Of a stretch of 64,000 nt of DNA, positions 15,326 through 24,903 are shown one piece after another (positions within the stretch are counted from its first letter, which is position 1; each line of letters starts with the position of its first letter). The notes beneath the pieces are model-generated. The model was not told the origin of the DNA. It saw only the letters and a list, made by a program, of their open reading frames with translations, and ran no database searches. The position numbers and the translations under genes are program-made. The stretch is from JAFASC01 sp034669505 (GTDB taxonomy: Bacteria > Pseudomonadota > Alphaproteobacteria > Rhizobiales > Beijerinckiaceae), in the NCBI GenBank assembly GCA_034669505.1, contig JAXDNJ010000041.1, positions 25,280 to 89,279 on the forward strand, written 5' to 3'.

Positions 15326-16609
15326 ATGGCGAGCAATCCTAGCGATCCAAGCCTGCGCTCCTTCATCGAAGTCGCGCCGGAGTCCGATTTTCCGATTCAG
15401 AACCTGCCATTCGGCGTTTTTTCGACAGAGGCCGCGCCGCAAAAGCGCGTCGGCGTCGCGATTGGCGACTTCATCCTCGATCTTGCCGAAATCGAGCGAG
15501 CGGGCCTGCTTACGTCGGCGGCCGATGCGCACGTCTTTGATCGCGCTGCAATCAACGCCTTTATGGCGCTTGGTCCGAAAGTCTGGTCACAGACGCGGGC
15601 GCGCATCAGTGAGCTGCTGCGCCATGACGATCCGACACTGCGCGACGACAGGGCTTTGCGCGAGGCGGCGTTAGTTCCGCGTGACAGAGCCACGCTGCAT
15701 CTGCCGATCGAGGTCATGGGCTTCACCGATTTTTATTCCTCGCGCGAGCACGCAGGCAATGTCGGCAAAATGTTTCGCCCGCATGGCGAGGCGCTGATGC
15801 CGAACTGGCTGCACATGCCGATCGGATATAATGGCCGGGCCAGCACGGTCGTCGTCTCCGGCACGCCGGTGCGCCGCCCGAATGGCCAGATGAAGCCGCC
15901 GCAGGCCGCCGCGCCTGTCCAGGGCGCATCGCGGCGGCTCGATTTCGAGCTGGAAATGGGTGTGGTGGTTGGCCAGCCGAACGCCATGGGCACGCCGGTC
16001 GGCATGGCTCAAGCTGAGGAGATGATCTTCGGCTTCGTGCTGCTCAACGACTGGAGCGCCCGCGACATCCAGCCCTGGGAGCAACCGCCGCTGGGGCCGT
16101 TCCAGGCCAAGGCCTTCGCCACCTCGATCAGCCCGTGGGTCGTAACGCGAGAGGCGCTGGCGCCTTTCTCGGTCGATGGGCCTGCGCAGGAGCCGACTCC
16201 CCTGCCCTATCTCGCCCGCAAGGGCCCGCAGAACTACGACATCGCACTCGAGGTCGGTCTCCGCGCCGGCCAAGCCGAGACCGTGATCTCCCGCACAAAT
16301 TTCCGCTACATGTACTGGTCGAGCGCCCAGCAGCTCGCCCATCATGCCTTCGGCGGCTGCGCCATGCGCGTCGGCGACCTCCTCGGCTCCGGCACGATTA
16401 GCGGGCCGCAGAAGCATGAGCGCGGCAGTTTACTCGAACTCTCCTGGAACGGCACCGAGCCGCTTAGCCTCGGGGACGACGCGCAACGCACGTTCCTGGA
16501 CGACGGCGACACCCTGATCCTGCGTGGGCACGCGCAAGGCCAAGGCTACCGGATCGGCTTTGGAGAATGTTCGGGGACGATTCTGCCGGCGGCGCGCCCG
16601 CCCGCTTGA
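15326..16609 (+). CDS. fahA: fumarylacetoacetase
   Basis: A 427-residue FAH enzyme that hydrolyses fumarylacetoacetate to fumarate and acetoacetate, the last step of the pathway. The N-terminal SH3-like domain is followed by the FAH catalytic fold with MGFTDFYSSREHAGNVGKMF (metal and catalytic residues), LDFELEMGVVVG with the metal-binding acidic residues, LLNDWSARDIQPWE, and GSGTISGP. Length fits the family. The gene follows hmgA after a nine-base gap and closes the operon; no further related gene follows. Confidence 0.96.
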   Translation: MASNPSDPSLRSFIEVAPESDFPIQNLPFGVFSTEAAPQKRVGVAIGDFILDLAEIERAGLLTSAADAHVFDRAAINAFMALGPKVWSQTRARISELLRHDDPTLRDDRALREAALVPRDRATLHLPIEVMGFTDFYSSREHAGNVGKMFRPHGEALMPNWLHMPIGYNGRASTVVVSGTPVRRPNGQMKPPQAAAPVQGASRRLDFELEMGVVVGQPNAMGTPVGMAQAEEMIFGFVLLNDWSARDIQPWEQPPLGPFQAKAFATSISPWVVTREALAPFSVDGPAQEPTPLPYLARKGPQNYDIALEVGLRAGQAETVISRTNFRYMYWSSAQQLAHHAFGGCAMRVGDLLGSGTISGPQKHERGSLLELSWNGTEPLSLGDDAQRTFLDDGDTLILRGHAQGQGYRIGFGECSGTILPAARPPA

Positions 16610-16794
16610 GCACTCACGCAACGGCGCAGCTGACGTATCTTTGTCACTGCTGCGTCATGGTTGCGTCGAGACCATCGGCCAGATGCGCTTTCGTTAACCC
16701 TCGTCTATAAAGCCACAACCGCTTCGGGAAATCGGCCGAGACAAACGGGTTTATCGGCTGCCGGCCTTGCAACATCCTCCACGAGCTTTCCTTG

Positions 16795-18957
16795 ATGAAT
16801 CGTCCGCTTGGTCCTGAAGTTATTGCCGCACCGATCGACACGGGCCTGCGGGCGGTGTGCGGCATTGCCGGCTATTACCGAATCGCTGCCGATCCGCATC
16901 AGATCGAGCGCGAACTCGCGCTGACCGGCCGCCTGTCCAACGAGGACGATCTCGTCCGCGCATCGCGTCTCGTCGGGCTGAAGGCGCGTGTCATTCGCAA
17001 TATCCGCGAACAGCGCCTGCGCAGTGCGCCCGTCCCATCGATCCTGCGGCTCAAGGACGGCTCTTTCACGGTTCTGATCGCCCGCGGTCCGGCGGGCGAA
17101 TGCCGGATCGTCAATCCGATAACCAAGTTCTTCCGCGAGGTTTCCGCCAACAAGCTGTTCGAGGAAATCGAGCCGATCATCGTTCTGGTGACGCGCCGTT
17201 TCGGCGGCGAAGGCGTCGATCCCAAAACCTTCGGCTTCCGCTGGTTTCTGCCGTCGATTTGGCGCTACCGCAAACCGCTCGGCCATGTGCTGCTCGCGTC
17301 GCTGTTCGTGCAGATATTCGCGCTGGTGACGCCGATCTTCTTCCAGGTCGTGGTCGACAAAGTGCTCACGCATAAGGGCTATTCGACGCTCTATGTACTC
17401 GTCGCGGGCCTTGTTCTGATCGGGCTTTTCGACGTGGTGCTGCAATATTTGCGCACTTACGCGCTTTCGCACACGACGAACCGCATCGATGTCGAACTCG
17501 GTCAGCGGCTGTTCAGGCATCTCTTGCGCCTGCCGATCGCCTATTTCGAGACGCGCGCGGCGGGCCAGACCGTTGCGCGCGTGCGCGAATTGGAAAACAT
17601 CCGCTCGTTTCTGACCGGGCAGGCGCTGTTCTCCGCGCTTGATTTCGTTTTCACCTTCGTCTTCATCGCGGTGCTTCTCGCCTATTCCTGGAAGCTGACG
17701 CTGATCGTGCTCGCGTCCATTCCACTGTATTTCCTGATTGGCTTCCTGGTGCGTCCGCCGCTGCGCGAGAAAGTCAAAGAGAAATTCAATCGGGGTGCCG
17801 CGAGCCAGCAATTCCTGGTCGAAACGGTCGTCGGCATGCAGACGGTAAAATCGGCCGCCGTCGAGCCGATGATGCAGGCGCAATGGGAGGAGCGCCTCGC
17901 GGCTTACGTGCGCACCGGCTTCGAGGCCGGCATGATGGGCGCCGGTGGTCAGCAGGCCATCCAATATGTGAGCAAGCTCACGACCGCGCTCCTCCTTCTG
18001 TTTGGAGCCTACTCCGTCATCAATGGTGACCTCACCGTCGGCGCACTGGTCGCCTTCAACATGATCTCCGGCCAGACCGTGCAGCCGATCTTACGATTGT
18101 CGCAGCTTTGGCAGGACTTCCAGCAGGTGCAGGTCTCGGTGGAGCGGCTCGGTGACATTTTGAACATGCCGCCGGAGCGCACGAACACGATGAGCGCCGT
18201 GCCGCCGCGGCCGCGGGGTGCGATCGACGTCAAGCACGTGCTCTTCCGCTATCGCCCCGGCGGACCGGAGGTCCTCAAGGACATCTCGGTTTCGATCCGC
18301 GCCGGCGAGGTTGTTGGCATCGTCGGGCCTTCAGGCTCCGGCAAGTCGACGCTGACCAAGCTGATCCAGCGCCTCTACATACCGGAGGCAGGACAGATCA
18401 CACTCGACGGCATCGATCTTTCGCAGGTCGATCCGGCATGGCTGCGCAGCCATATCGGCGTGGTGCTGCAGGAGAACATCCTGTTCAACCGCACGATCCA
18501 CGACAATATCGCTTTCGCCAATCCGGCGATGCCCCGCGCGCAGGTGATCGCGATCGCCAAGCTGACGGGCGCCGACGAGTTCGTCTCGAAACTGCCGTTC
18601 GGCTACGACACGATCATCGAAGAACGCGGTTCGAATCTCTCCGGCGGACAACGTCAAAGAATCGCGATCGCACGCGCGCTCGCGACGAATCCGCCGATCC
18701 TCATCTTCGACGAAGCCACGAGCGCCCTTGACTATGAGAGCGAGCGCATGATCCAGGCCAATATGGAGCGGATCGTCAAGAACCGCACCGTGCTCATAAT
18801 CGCGCATCGGCTAGCCGCAGTTCGCAAGTGCGACCGGATCATCGGAATCGAGGACGGACGGCTCGTCGAAATGGGCACGCACGACGAACTCCTCAAGACC
18901 AAGCAGGGCCTTTATTCCCGCCTTTGGGCACTGCAGACTTCACAGGCTTCCGCATGA
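16795..18957 (+). CDS. type I secretion system permease/ATPase
   Basis: A 720-residue HlyB-type ABC exporter. Residues 15-130 are a C39 peptidase-like domain in which the catalytic Cys position is not conserved, as in exporters of leaderless RTX substrates. The transmembrane domain lies at about residues 160-430, and the ATPase domain has Walker A GPSGSGKST near residue 510, signature LSGGQRQRIAIARAL, Walker B ILIFDEAT and a switch His in IIAHRL. I start at ATG 16795, with a TTG just before it as alternative. It overlaps the HlyD-type gene by four bases. A secreted RTX substrate would be expected nearby but none is recognisable, and the outer-membrane TolC partner is absent. Confidence 0.93.
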   Translation: MNRPLGPEVIAAPIDTGLRAVCGIAGYYRIAADPHQIERELALTGRLSNEDDLVRASRLVGLKARVIRNIREQRLRSAPVPSILRLKDGSFTVLIARGPAGECRIVNPITKFFREVSANKLFEEIEPIIVLVTRRFGGEGVDPKTFGFRWFLPSIWRYRKPLGHVLLASLFVQIFALVTPIFFQVVVDKVLTHKGYSTLYVLVAGLVLIGLFDVVLQYLRTYALSHTTNRIDVELGQRLFRHLLRLPIAYFETRAAGQTVARVRELENIRSFLTGQALFSALDFVFTFVFIAVLLAYSWKLTLIVLASIPLYFLIGFLVRPPLREKVKEKFNRGAASQQFLVETVVGMQTVKSAAVEPMMQAQWEERLAAYVRTGFEAGMMGAGGQQAIQYVSKLTTALLLLFGAYSVINGDLTVGALVAFNMISGQTVQPILRLSQLWQDFQQVQVSVERLGDILNMPPERTNTMSAVPPRPRGAIDVKHVLFRYRPGGPEVLKDISVSIRAGEVVGIVGPSGSGKSTLTKLIQRLYIPEAGQITLDGIDLSQVDPAWLRSHIGVVLQENILFNRTIHDNIAFANPAMPRAQVIAIAKLTGADEFVSKLPFGYDTIIEERGSNLSGGQRQRIAIARALATNPPILIFDEATSALDYESERMIQANMERIVKNRTVLIIAHRLAAVRKCDRIIGIEDGRLVEMGTHDELLKTKQGLYSRLWALQTSQASA

Positions 18958-20414
18958 CACTCGTTACCAACAAGGATCTCGTTCCGGCGAAGGCTTCCCT
19001 GCCGGTGCGGGCCTTCCGCATCTCCGATCACGAGTTCCTTCCGGCGGCTCTCGAAATCCTGGAGACGCCGCCCTCGCCTGTGCGCATCGGGCTTTTGGCA
19101 ATCATCTGCGTTTTCGCCGCGACCGCGCTCACGTGGTCCTATTTCGGGCGGATCGACATCATCGCCACAGCCCAGGGCAAGTTCCAGCCGACCGGGCGCG
19201 TCAAGGTCATCCAGCCGCTCGACACCGGAAAGGTGCTCGCCTCTCACGTGGAAAATGGAAAGCACGTGAGCCAAGGCGACGTGCTCGTTGAACTCGATCC
19301 GAGCGAAGGCGCCGCCGAGGTCGCGGAATTTACAACCAGCCTTGCGTCCTATCGGGCCGAGGCGCTGCGACGGCACGTCGCGATCGAAGCGGCACGGGCG
19401 AAACAGACCGCCAAAGCGCCACCGGTCGGCTGGGGTCCGGAAATCCCGCAGTCCATCCGCTTGCGCGAAGAACGCGTGATCGCAAGCGATCTCGGCCAGC
19501 TCAATGCGCAGGTCGCGAGCTTGAATGCGCAGGCCAATCAGAAGCGCGCCGAACGCGAGCGGCTGGACTCGACGATCGTCGCGCAAAAGCAGCTGGTCGC
19601 CACCCAGCAGGAGCGCGTCCAGATGCGTTCCTCGCTGGTGGAGAAGAACGCGGGATCGCGCGCCGACCTCCTGAACGCGGTCGAGACCATGCAATACCAG
19701 CAGACCGCCTTGGCCCAGCAGATCGGCCAGCTCCGCGAGGCGGAGGCCAATCTCGCGGTCATCGCGCGGGACACCGAGAAGGCGTACGAAACCTTCATGT
19801 CCGATAATGCGCAAAAGCTCGCGGAGGCCGAGCGTCAGGCCGACGATTACGGCCAGAAGCTCGTGAAGTCCGTCGCCAAGCTCGATCACATGACGTTGCG
19901 CGCACCCATGAGCGGGACGATCCAGGCGTCGTCCGTGACGACCGTCGGCCAGGTCCTCACCTCGGGCGAAGAGATCATGCGGATCGTCCCTGAAGATGCC
20001 GTGCTCGAGATCGAATCTTATTTGCCGAACCAGGACATCGGCTTCGTCAAGGAAGGGCAGGACGCAGTCGTCAAAATCGAGTCCTTCCCGTTCACCCGCT
20101 ACGGCACGATCAACGCGCGGGTGACGCGCGTTGCGCGCGATGCCATTCCGCAGCCGGAAGCGGAGCAGACCGAGACGAATGCCGCCAAGACGACAAGGAG
20201 CACCAACTCCGGCACGGCTCAGCGCACGCAGAACCTCGTGTTCCCGGTCACCTTAAAGCCGGAGACGACGCTGATCGGTATCGACGGGACTAACATTCCG
20301 CTGCAGACGGGCATGGCTACGACGGTCGAGATCAGGACGGGCAGCCGACGCATCCTCGAATATATCTTCTCGCCTCTGGTGCAGATCGGCTCGGAGGCGA
20401 TGAAGGAGCGGTGA
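18954..20414 (+). CDS. HlyD family type I secretion membrane fusion protein
   Basis: A 486-residue periplasmic adaptor. A single transmembrane helix lies near residues 45-65 (IGLLAIICVFAATALTWSYF), followed by the lipoyl half-motif GRVKVIQPLDTGKVLASHVENGKHVSQGD. A long coiled coil rich in Gln, Glu and Ala spans about residues 110-310, and the second lipoyl half LRAPMSGTIQASSVTTVGQVL leads to the beta-barrel. It starts inside the stop codon of the upstream ABC transporter (ATGA), so the two are translationally coupled and form the inner-membrane part of a type I secretion system. Length is normal for HlyD. Confidence 0.94.
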   Translation: MTLVTNKDLVPAKASLPVRAFRISDHEFLPAALEILETPPSPVRIGLLAIICVFAATALTWSYFGRIDIIATAQGKFQPTGRVKVIQPLDTGKVLASHVENGKHVSQGDVLVELDPSEGAAEVAEFTTSLASYRAEALRRHVAIEAARAKQTAKAPPVGWGPEIPQSIRLREERVIASDLGQLNAQVASLNAQANQKRAERERLDSTIVAQKQLVATQQERVQMRSSLVEKNAGSRADLLNAVETMQYQQTALAQQIGQLREAEANLAVIARDTEKAYETFMSDNAQKLAEAERQADDYGQKLVKSVAKLDHMTLRAPMSGTIQASSVTTVGQVLTSGEEIMRIVPEDAVLEIESYLPNQDIGFVKEGQDAVVKIESFPFTRYGTINARVTRVARDAIPQPEAEQTETNAAKTTRSTNSGTAQRTQNLVFPVTLKPETTLIGIDGTNIPLQTGMATTVEIRTGSRRILEYIFSPLVQIGSEAMKER

Positions 20415-20477
20415 GGGCGCCTTATTGCAAAGGAGCGTTTCGTCGGAGGAATCGACTCAGGGTCTCAGAACATATGC

Positions 20478-20999
20478 GTGGGCCGTTCTTGCTCTATTGA
20501 TTCTCACGCTCCCGATCGGCGGGCTTACCGAGAGACGCTAGCGGAGACTTCTGAGTGCACCTTCGATGGTTGGTGCATAGATACCGCTGGCGTGCAGGCT
20601 GTATTGGGCGACTTTTCTGCCCGTATGGTGATGAGGTCCAAGGCGCTTCCGGCAAGCTTTGAGATCATCTGCAAAGGATCCGCCGACCGCCAAAAGTTCA
20701 TGGTGCTCGTGACGGCCCGGCGACACGATAATTTACCGTGGCGTGCACGATCGATCGTGCTGGAGATAAGGAATCCAGCATCAACCGCAATCATGACGCT
20801 TGCTGATACCGGCAGCTTGCCTTCGACTTTGAGCGTCGATCCTTCAACTCCTGATCTTTCTCGCCTCACAGACCTCACTAAGGGAGATGCCGTTGTTGTT
20901 TCCGTCGGCCCAGATCGCGTCGCCGAATTCCTCGGGGACGGGTTCAGGCCCGCTCTCGGAAGGACCTTTTCATATTGTCTCGCTCCGAAAGCACCCTAG
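20478..20999 (+). CDS. hypothetical protein downstream of type I secretion genes
   Basis: An uncertain 173-residue frame starting with GTG, in the same frame as the upstream HlyD gene and separated from it only by a stop and 63 bases. There is no convincing ribosome-binding site at the start. The product has strand-rich segments (SFEIICKGSADRQKFMVLVTARR, SIVLEIRNPASTAIMTLAD) but no Gly-Asp RTX repeats and no clear signal peptide. It could be an orphan cargo or regulator of the transporter, or a spurious frame. The composition is less GC-biased than its neighbours. Confidence 0.4.
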   Translation: MGRSCSIDSHAPDRRAYRETLAETSECTFDGWCIDTAGVQAVLGDFSARMVMRSKALPASFEIICKGSADRQKFMVLVTARRHDNLPWRARSIVLEIRNPASTAIMTLADTGSLPSTLSVDPSTPDLSRLTDLTKGDAVVVSVGPDRVAEFLGDGFRPALGRTFSYCLAPKAP

Positions 21000-21110
21000 C
21001 CTGCCGGTTTGCGTGATACGACCGAGCGGTCTTCGATGTGGAGTGGGTGCACAGCAACGTGTGAAAAGTCCGCCTGACCGATCGCCTCTCTCCAGTCGGG
21101 GCAAGATCGG

Positions 21111-21347
21111 CTACGCCGAGCGGCGGCGCGGAACCGGCGTCAGATAGAGTTCGCCGAGCACGGGACCAAAGTAGATCGGCAGCGTCGACTTCGGCACGCC
21201 ATCGTAGAGTTCGTGCAGCCCCTTGCCGATCCTCTCGATCATGACCGGGTCCGGCGCGATCGCGTGGGGCGCGGAGGCGTATCTCGCCTCAGCGGCCGGG
21301 TGGGACTGGGTCTCGTTCATTTGCGACAAGACGGTCACCTTGCTCAT
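21111..21347 (-). CDS. hypothetical 78-aa protein
   Basis: A small protein with an ordered core PDPVMIERIGKGLHELYDGVPKSTLPIYFGPVLGELYL and a basic tail. The helix-turn at HELYDGVPKS recalls short anti-sigma factors of the NepR type, but the conserved LG-x2-LR motif is absent and no sigma factor is near, so I do not make that call. An internal ATG (codon 10) is an alternative start. Function is unknown. Confidence 0.5.
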   Translation of the reverse strand: MSKVTVLSQMNETQSHPAAEARYASAPHAIAPDPVMIERIGKGLHELYDGVPKSTLPIYFGPVLGELYLTPVPRRRSA

Positions 21348-21444
21348 GCGAATCGTGCGTCTTCAAAGTTAACGATTCCCTGCAACCTCTTGCACTATGG
21401 TTAATAATTGGTTGGCGTAGCCATTCGCCCGGCTAGGGCTGCCC

Positions 21445-21480
21445 AAAAAACAAAGCCCTGCGATGTCTCGCAGGGCTTTG
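21445..21480 (-). terminator. rho-independent terminator for the matA-matB transcript
   Basis: A perfect 13-bp stem CAAAGCCCTGCGA / TCGCAGGGCTTTG with a 4-base loop (21451-21480) is followed on the minus strand by six T residues. It lies about 270 bases beyond the matB stop, the only minus-strand operon that could end here. The bases between (21481-21751) hold no gene that I can support. Confidence 0.88.
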
Positions 21481-21751
21481 AATTCTTAATCGACCCGGGC
21501 GGGTTCGTCCCGCTTTTGTCTCTCGCCGTCGAAGGTGATCGGGCTTGTCGGCTGAGGCACGCGTCGATTTGTTGCAAATTTATGTACCAAATTGTGAATA
21601 ACATCTTAACAGGTGCGGCTTTGGTGCGGCAGCACACGTGCCTTTTGCCCAGCAGATGGGCAGCGTGCTTAGCCGCCCTTGAAAACGAGCGCGCGTTCCC
21701 TCCTGGCGACGACACGTTTCATTAAGACTTCTGCCCGCAAGCCGACCGGGG

Positions 21752-23281
21752 TCAGGACGCCGCCTTTTTGTAAAGGTCCTCGTAGGTGCTGCGCAGCACA
21801 TTCTTCTGGACCTTGCCCATCGCATTGCGCGGCAGGTTGTCGGTAAACAGGATGCGCTTCGGCAGTTTGAACTTCGCCAGTCTTCCATCGAGTGCGCGCG
21901 AAATCTCCCGCTCGTCGATTTTGGCTCCGTCTTTGCGCACGACGATCGCCGTCACCCCTTCGCCGAAATCCGGATGCGGCACGCCGATTACCGCGCTTTC
22001 GGCCACGCCGGGCAGAGCGTCGATCTCGCTCTCGACTTCCTTCGGATAGACGTTGAAGCCGCCGGTGATCACCAGGTCCTTGCCGCGTCCAATGATGTAG
22101 ACATAGCCCTTCTCGTCGACGCGCCCGAGATCGCCGGTTTTGAAATAGCCATCGGCGGTAAATTCTTCAGCCGTTTTCTCCGGCATCCGCCAGTAGCCCT
22201 TGAAAACATTCGGTCCGGCGACCTCGATCATGCCGACGTCGCCACGCGGAACGGAGCTACCGTCTTCGGGGTCGGCGATCCGCAAAGACACGCCGGGCAA
22301 TGGAAACCCGACGGCACCGGGGATGCGCTCGCCCTCGTAAGGGTTCGACGTGTTCATGTTGGTTTCGGTCATCCCATAGCGCTCGAGAATGGAATGGCCG
22401 GTCTTTTCGCCCCACTCGCGATGCGTCTCCGCAAGCAACGGCGCGGAGCCCGAAGTGAAAAGACGCATGTGCTTCACGAGCTTCGGATTGAGGTCACGAT
22501 GCTGCATGAGGCGGGTGTAGAAGGTCGGCACCGCCATCATGCTCGTCGCCTTCGGCAGCAAGCCGATCACCGTGTCGGCATCGAAACGCGGCAGAAAGAG
22601 AAGCGAACCGCCCGCCATCAACAGCGTGTTGATCGCAACGAAGAGACCGTGCGTGTGATAGATCGGCAGCGCATGCAGAAGCACGTCGCTTGGGCCGAAG
22701 CGCCAATATTCAACGAGCGTGCGGGCGTTGGAGGCAAGGTTCTCCTGAGAGAGCATAGCGCCTTTCGAGCGGCCGGTCGTTCCGGACGTGTAAAGAATTG
22801 CGGCGAGATCGTCCGGGCCCCGCGGCGCATTGGCGAATTTTGCCGATGCGTTGTTTGCCTTTTCCGCAAGCGAGCCGCCGCCATGTTCGTCAAGCGTCTC
22901 GACATGCGCGACGCGGGCCTTCTCCACTGCATCCGCAAGCTTGCGGCGCCGCGACGGATCGCAAACGAAAACCTTCGGCTCAGCGTCGCGGAGGAAGTAA
23001 CCGATCTCGGCCGGCGTATAGGCGGTGTTCAGCGGCAGGAAGATGGCGCCCGCCCGCACGCATGCCAGATAGAGGAGGACCGCTTCCGGCGATTTCTCGA
23101 CCTGCACCGCGACGCGGTCGCCGGGCTCGACACCGAGATTGCGTAGAACCGAGGCAATCCGCGCCGAGCCCTCATCGAGACCGCGATAGGAAAGCTCGCG
23201 GCCTTCTGGTGTGGTCAGGAACGGCTTGTCGCGTTGCGGAAAGCGCGCGCTCAACGCCTCATACAGATGAGCAGACATCAA
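21752..23281 (-). CDS. matB: malonyl-CoA synthetase
   Basis: A 509-residue member of the ANL adenylate-forming family. The P-loop is AILYTSGTTGRSKGAML near residue 160, the A5 motif is RYGMTETNMN, the A7 motif is GYFKTGDLGRVDEKGYVYIIGRGKD, and the C-terminal catalytic Lys is in LPRNAMGKVQKN. The MTETNMNTSNPYEGERIPGAVG region is characteristic of MatB, which ligates malonate or methylmalonate to CoA. The gene follows malonyl-CoA decarboxylase with a three-base gap, so malonate is activated and then decarboxylated to acetyl-CoA. General acyl-CoA synthetase activity is a less likely alternative. Confidence 0.93.
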   Translation of the reverse strand: MMSAHLYEALSARFPQRDKPFLTTPEGRELSYRGLDEGSARIASVLRNLGVEPGDRVAVQVEKSPEAVLLYLACVRAGAIFLPLNTAYTPAEIGYFLRDAEPKVFVCDPSRRRKLADAVEKARVAHVETLDEHGGGSLAEKANNASAKFANAPRGPDDLAAILYTSGTTGRSKGAMLSQENLASNARTLVEYWRFGPSDVLLHALPIYHTHGLFVAINTLLMAGGSLLFLPRFDADTVIGLLPKATSMMAVPTFYTRLMQHRDLNPKLVKHMRLFTSGSAPLLAETHREWGEKTGHSILERYGMTETNMNTSNPYEGERIPGAVGFPLPGVSLRIADPEDGSSVPRGDVGMIEVAGPNVFKGYWRMPEKTAEEFTADGYFKTGDLGRVDEKGYVYIIGRGKDLVITGGFNVYPKEVESEIDALPGVAESAVIGVPHPDFGEGVTAIVVRKDGAKIDEREISRALDGRLAKFKLPKRILFTDNLPRNAMGKVQKNVLRSTYEDLYKKAAS

Positions 23282-23284
23282 AAC

Positions 23285-24790
23285 TCAGGCAGGGGTGGCG
23301 GGCACGCTTTGCGGCCGCGCAGGTCGTGACTTGCCTTCCGGCTTGAGCAGTTTGCGCACCGCTCCCGAGGCGACGATCTCGCGCTGATTGGCATAGGCCT
23401 CGTGGTTCTCCTCGATCTCGTCGAGATCATAGAGGTAGTTGACCATGATCCCCGCCGATTCGCGCAAGCCTTTGCGCGACGTGTCGCCTAACCAGTTGAT
23501 CCGCTCGAGTCGAGCGCCATTGCCGAGATGGAAGCGTGCGACGGGATCAACCGCGCGGCCGTCGGGCGTTTTCACCTTCAGGAAGTAGTGCGCGGCAAGC
23601 GGCTCGAGAACGCGGCGCACAGTCTCGGTAGCGACGGGATTGTCGATCCAGCTCCATTCGTCGAGGGCGGCGAGCATCGCGCGCTCCTCGTTGGTGAGCG
23701 GAAGTTCTTCCGCCGCTTTCATCCAGAAGCGGAAACCCGGGACGGGCGACAGCGTGACGAACGCTTCCAGCTTCGCAAGCTCGCGCTGCAGTTCCTCGAC
23801 GACTTGCTTGATCAGGAAATTGCCGAATGAGATTCCGGCCAGTCCCGCCTGGCAGTTCGAGATCGAGTAGAACACAGCGGTGCGCGCCTGCCCCGGATCG
23901 ATGACGGTTCGATCCTCGCCGAGAAGGGGGGCGATCGCGCCGGGAATGTCTTCGGTCAGCGCGATTTCGACGAAGATTAGGGGCTCGTCGGCGAGCGCCG
24001 GATGAAAGAACGCGTAGCAGCGCCGGTCCGGCGCATCGATGCGCCGGCGCAGGTCGTCCCAGCCGTGGATTTCGTGAACGGCTTCGTAGCGGATGATCTT
24101 CTCGAGCACGCTCGCCGGGCTCGACCAGTCGATGCGGCGTAGCACCAGGAAGCCCCGGTTGAACCATGACGAGAAGAGGTGCGCGAGATCGCGATCAACG
24201 CGCCGGAGATCTGGACTGCCCCGGGCAAGCTTCAGCAGATCGGCGCGCATGCTGACGAGCGTGCGTGTCCCGTCGGGCGCGCGATTGAGCCGCCGGAACA
24301 GTTCCTGGCGCTTGGGCTCGGAGGCGAAATGGAGATCGGTCGCGGCAGTTTCCGAGCCGGTCTGCCGCCATTCCTCGACCGCCGCCTCGAGCAGTGCTTC
24401 GTCCGGTCCGAAATCCTCTGCAAGCGCCTCGAAGAATATCAACTGCTCCTCTCGGCTCAACGTCTCGTAGATGTCGAGCACGCGCCGCGCCATCGCCGTG
24501 CCCGAAGCTTCACCTTTGCCGCCGAGCAGGGTCTCGCAGAGTTCGGCAAGCGTCTCCCCGCGCCCCACCGCGGTTTCGGCGGGCCGCGATTGCCGCAGGC
24601 CGAAAAGGTCGCGGCCCCGATCCGTGATGGTGGCGATGATATCGGCAAAAAAGGCGCTGTTCATCCCCGCTCCGGCGCGCGGCTCCTTGCGTCGTGCAAG
24701 AGGTGTGCGCGAGGAGTCCGGCACAGCCGACCTGTCGTTCGGTTGCGTCACACCCTCAGAGCGGCTGACGATCTTTTCGATCAGGGACAT
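23285..24790 (-). CDS. matA: malonyl-CoA decarboxylase
   Basis: A 501-residue protein of the MCD family, which converts malonyl-CoA to acetyl-CoA and CO2. The N-terminal helical domain covers residues 60-220, and the GNAT-like catalytic domain carries VHEIHGWDDLRRRIDAPDRRCYAFFHPALADEPLIFVEIALT and YSISNCQAGLAGISFGNFLIKQVVEELQ. Near the C-terminus ARFHLGNGARLERINWLGD is the family signature with the catalytic His, and SAGIMVNYLYDL follows. Length fits bacterial MatA. The operon order matA-matB matches the rhizobial mat locus; the MatC carrier and MatR regulator are not adjacent. Confidence 0.94.
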   Translation of the reverse strand: MSLIEKIVSRSEGVTQPNDRSAVPDSSRTPLARRKEPRAGAGMNSAFFADIIATITDRGRDLFGLRQSRPAETAVGRGETLAELCETLLGGKGEASGTAMARRVLDIYETLSREEQLIFFEALAEDFGPDEALLEAAVEEWRQTGSETAATDLHFASEPKRQELFRRLNRAPDGTRTLVSMRADLLKLARGSPDLRRVDRDLAHLFSSWFNRGFLVLRRIDWSSPASVLEKIIRYEAVHEIHGWDDLRRRIDAPDRRCYAFFHPALADEPLIFVEIALTEDIPGAIAPLLGEDRTVIDPGQARTAVFYSISNCQAGLAGISFGNFLIKQVVEELQRELAKLEAFVTLSPVPGFRFWMKAAEELPLTNEERAMLAALDEWSWIDNPVATETVRRVLEPLAAHYFLKVKTPDGRAVDPVARFHLGNGARLERINWLGDTSRKGLRESAGIMVNYLYDLDEIEENHEAYANQREIVASGAVRKLLKPEGKSRPARPQSVPATPA

Positions 24791-24903
24791 CGCGATGGCC
24801 TAGCTTGTCCGTGGTAACGCTTTGAGTGGGCACGCTGTTGCATTTGCTTTGAAGGTTGTTTTCGCATGGCGTAAACGCAGCAGCACATCGAGATACTCTC
24901 CCC

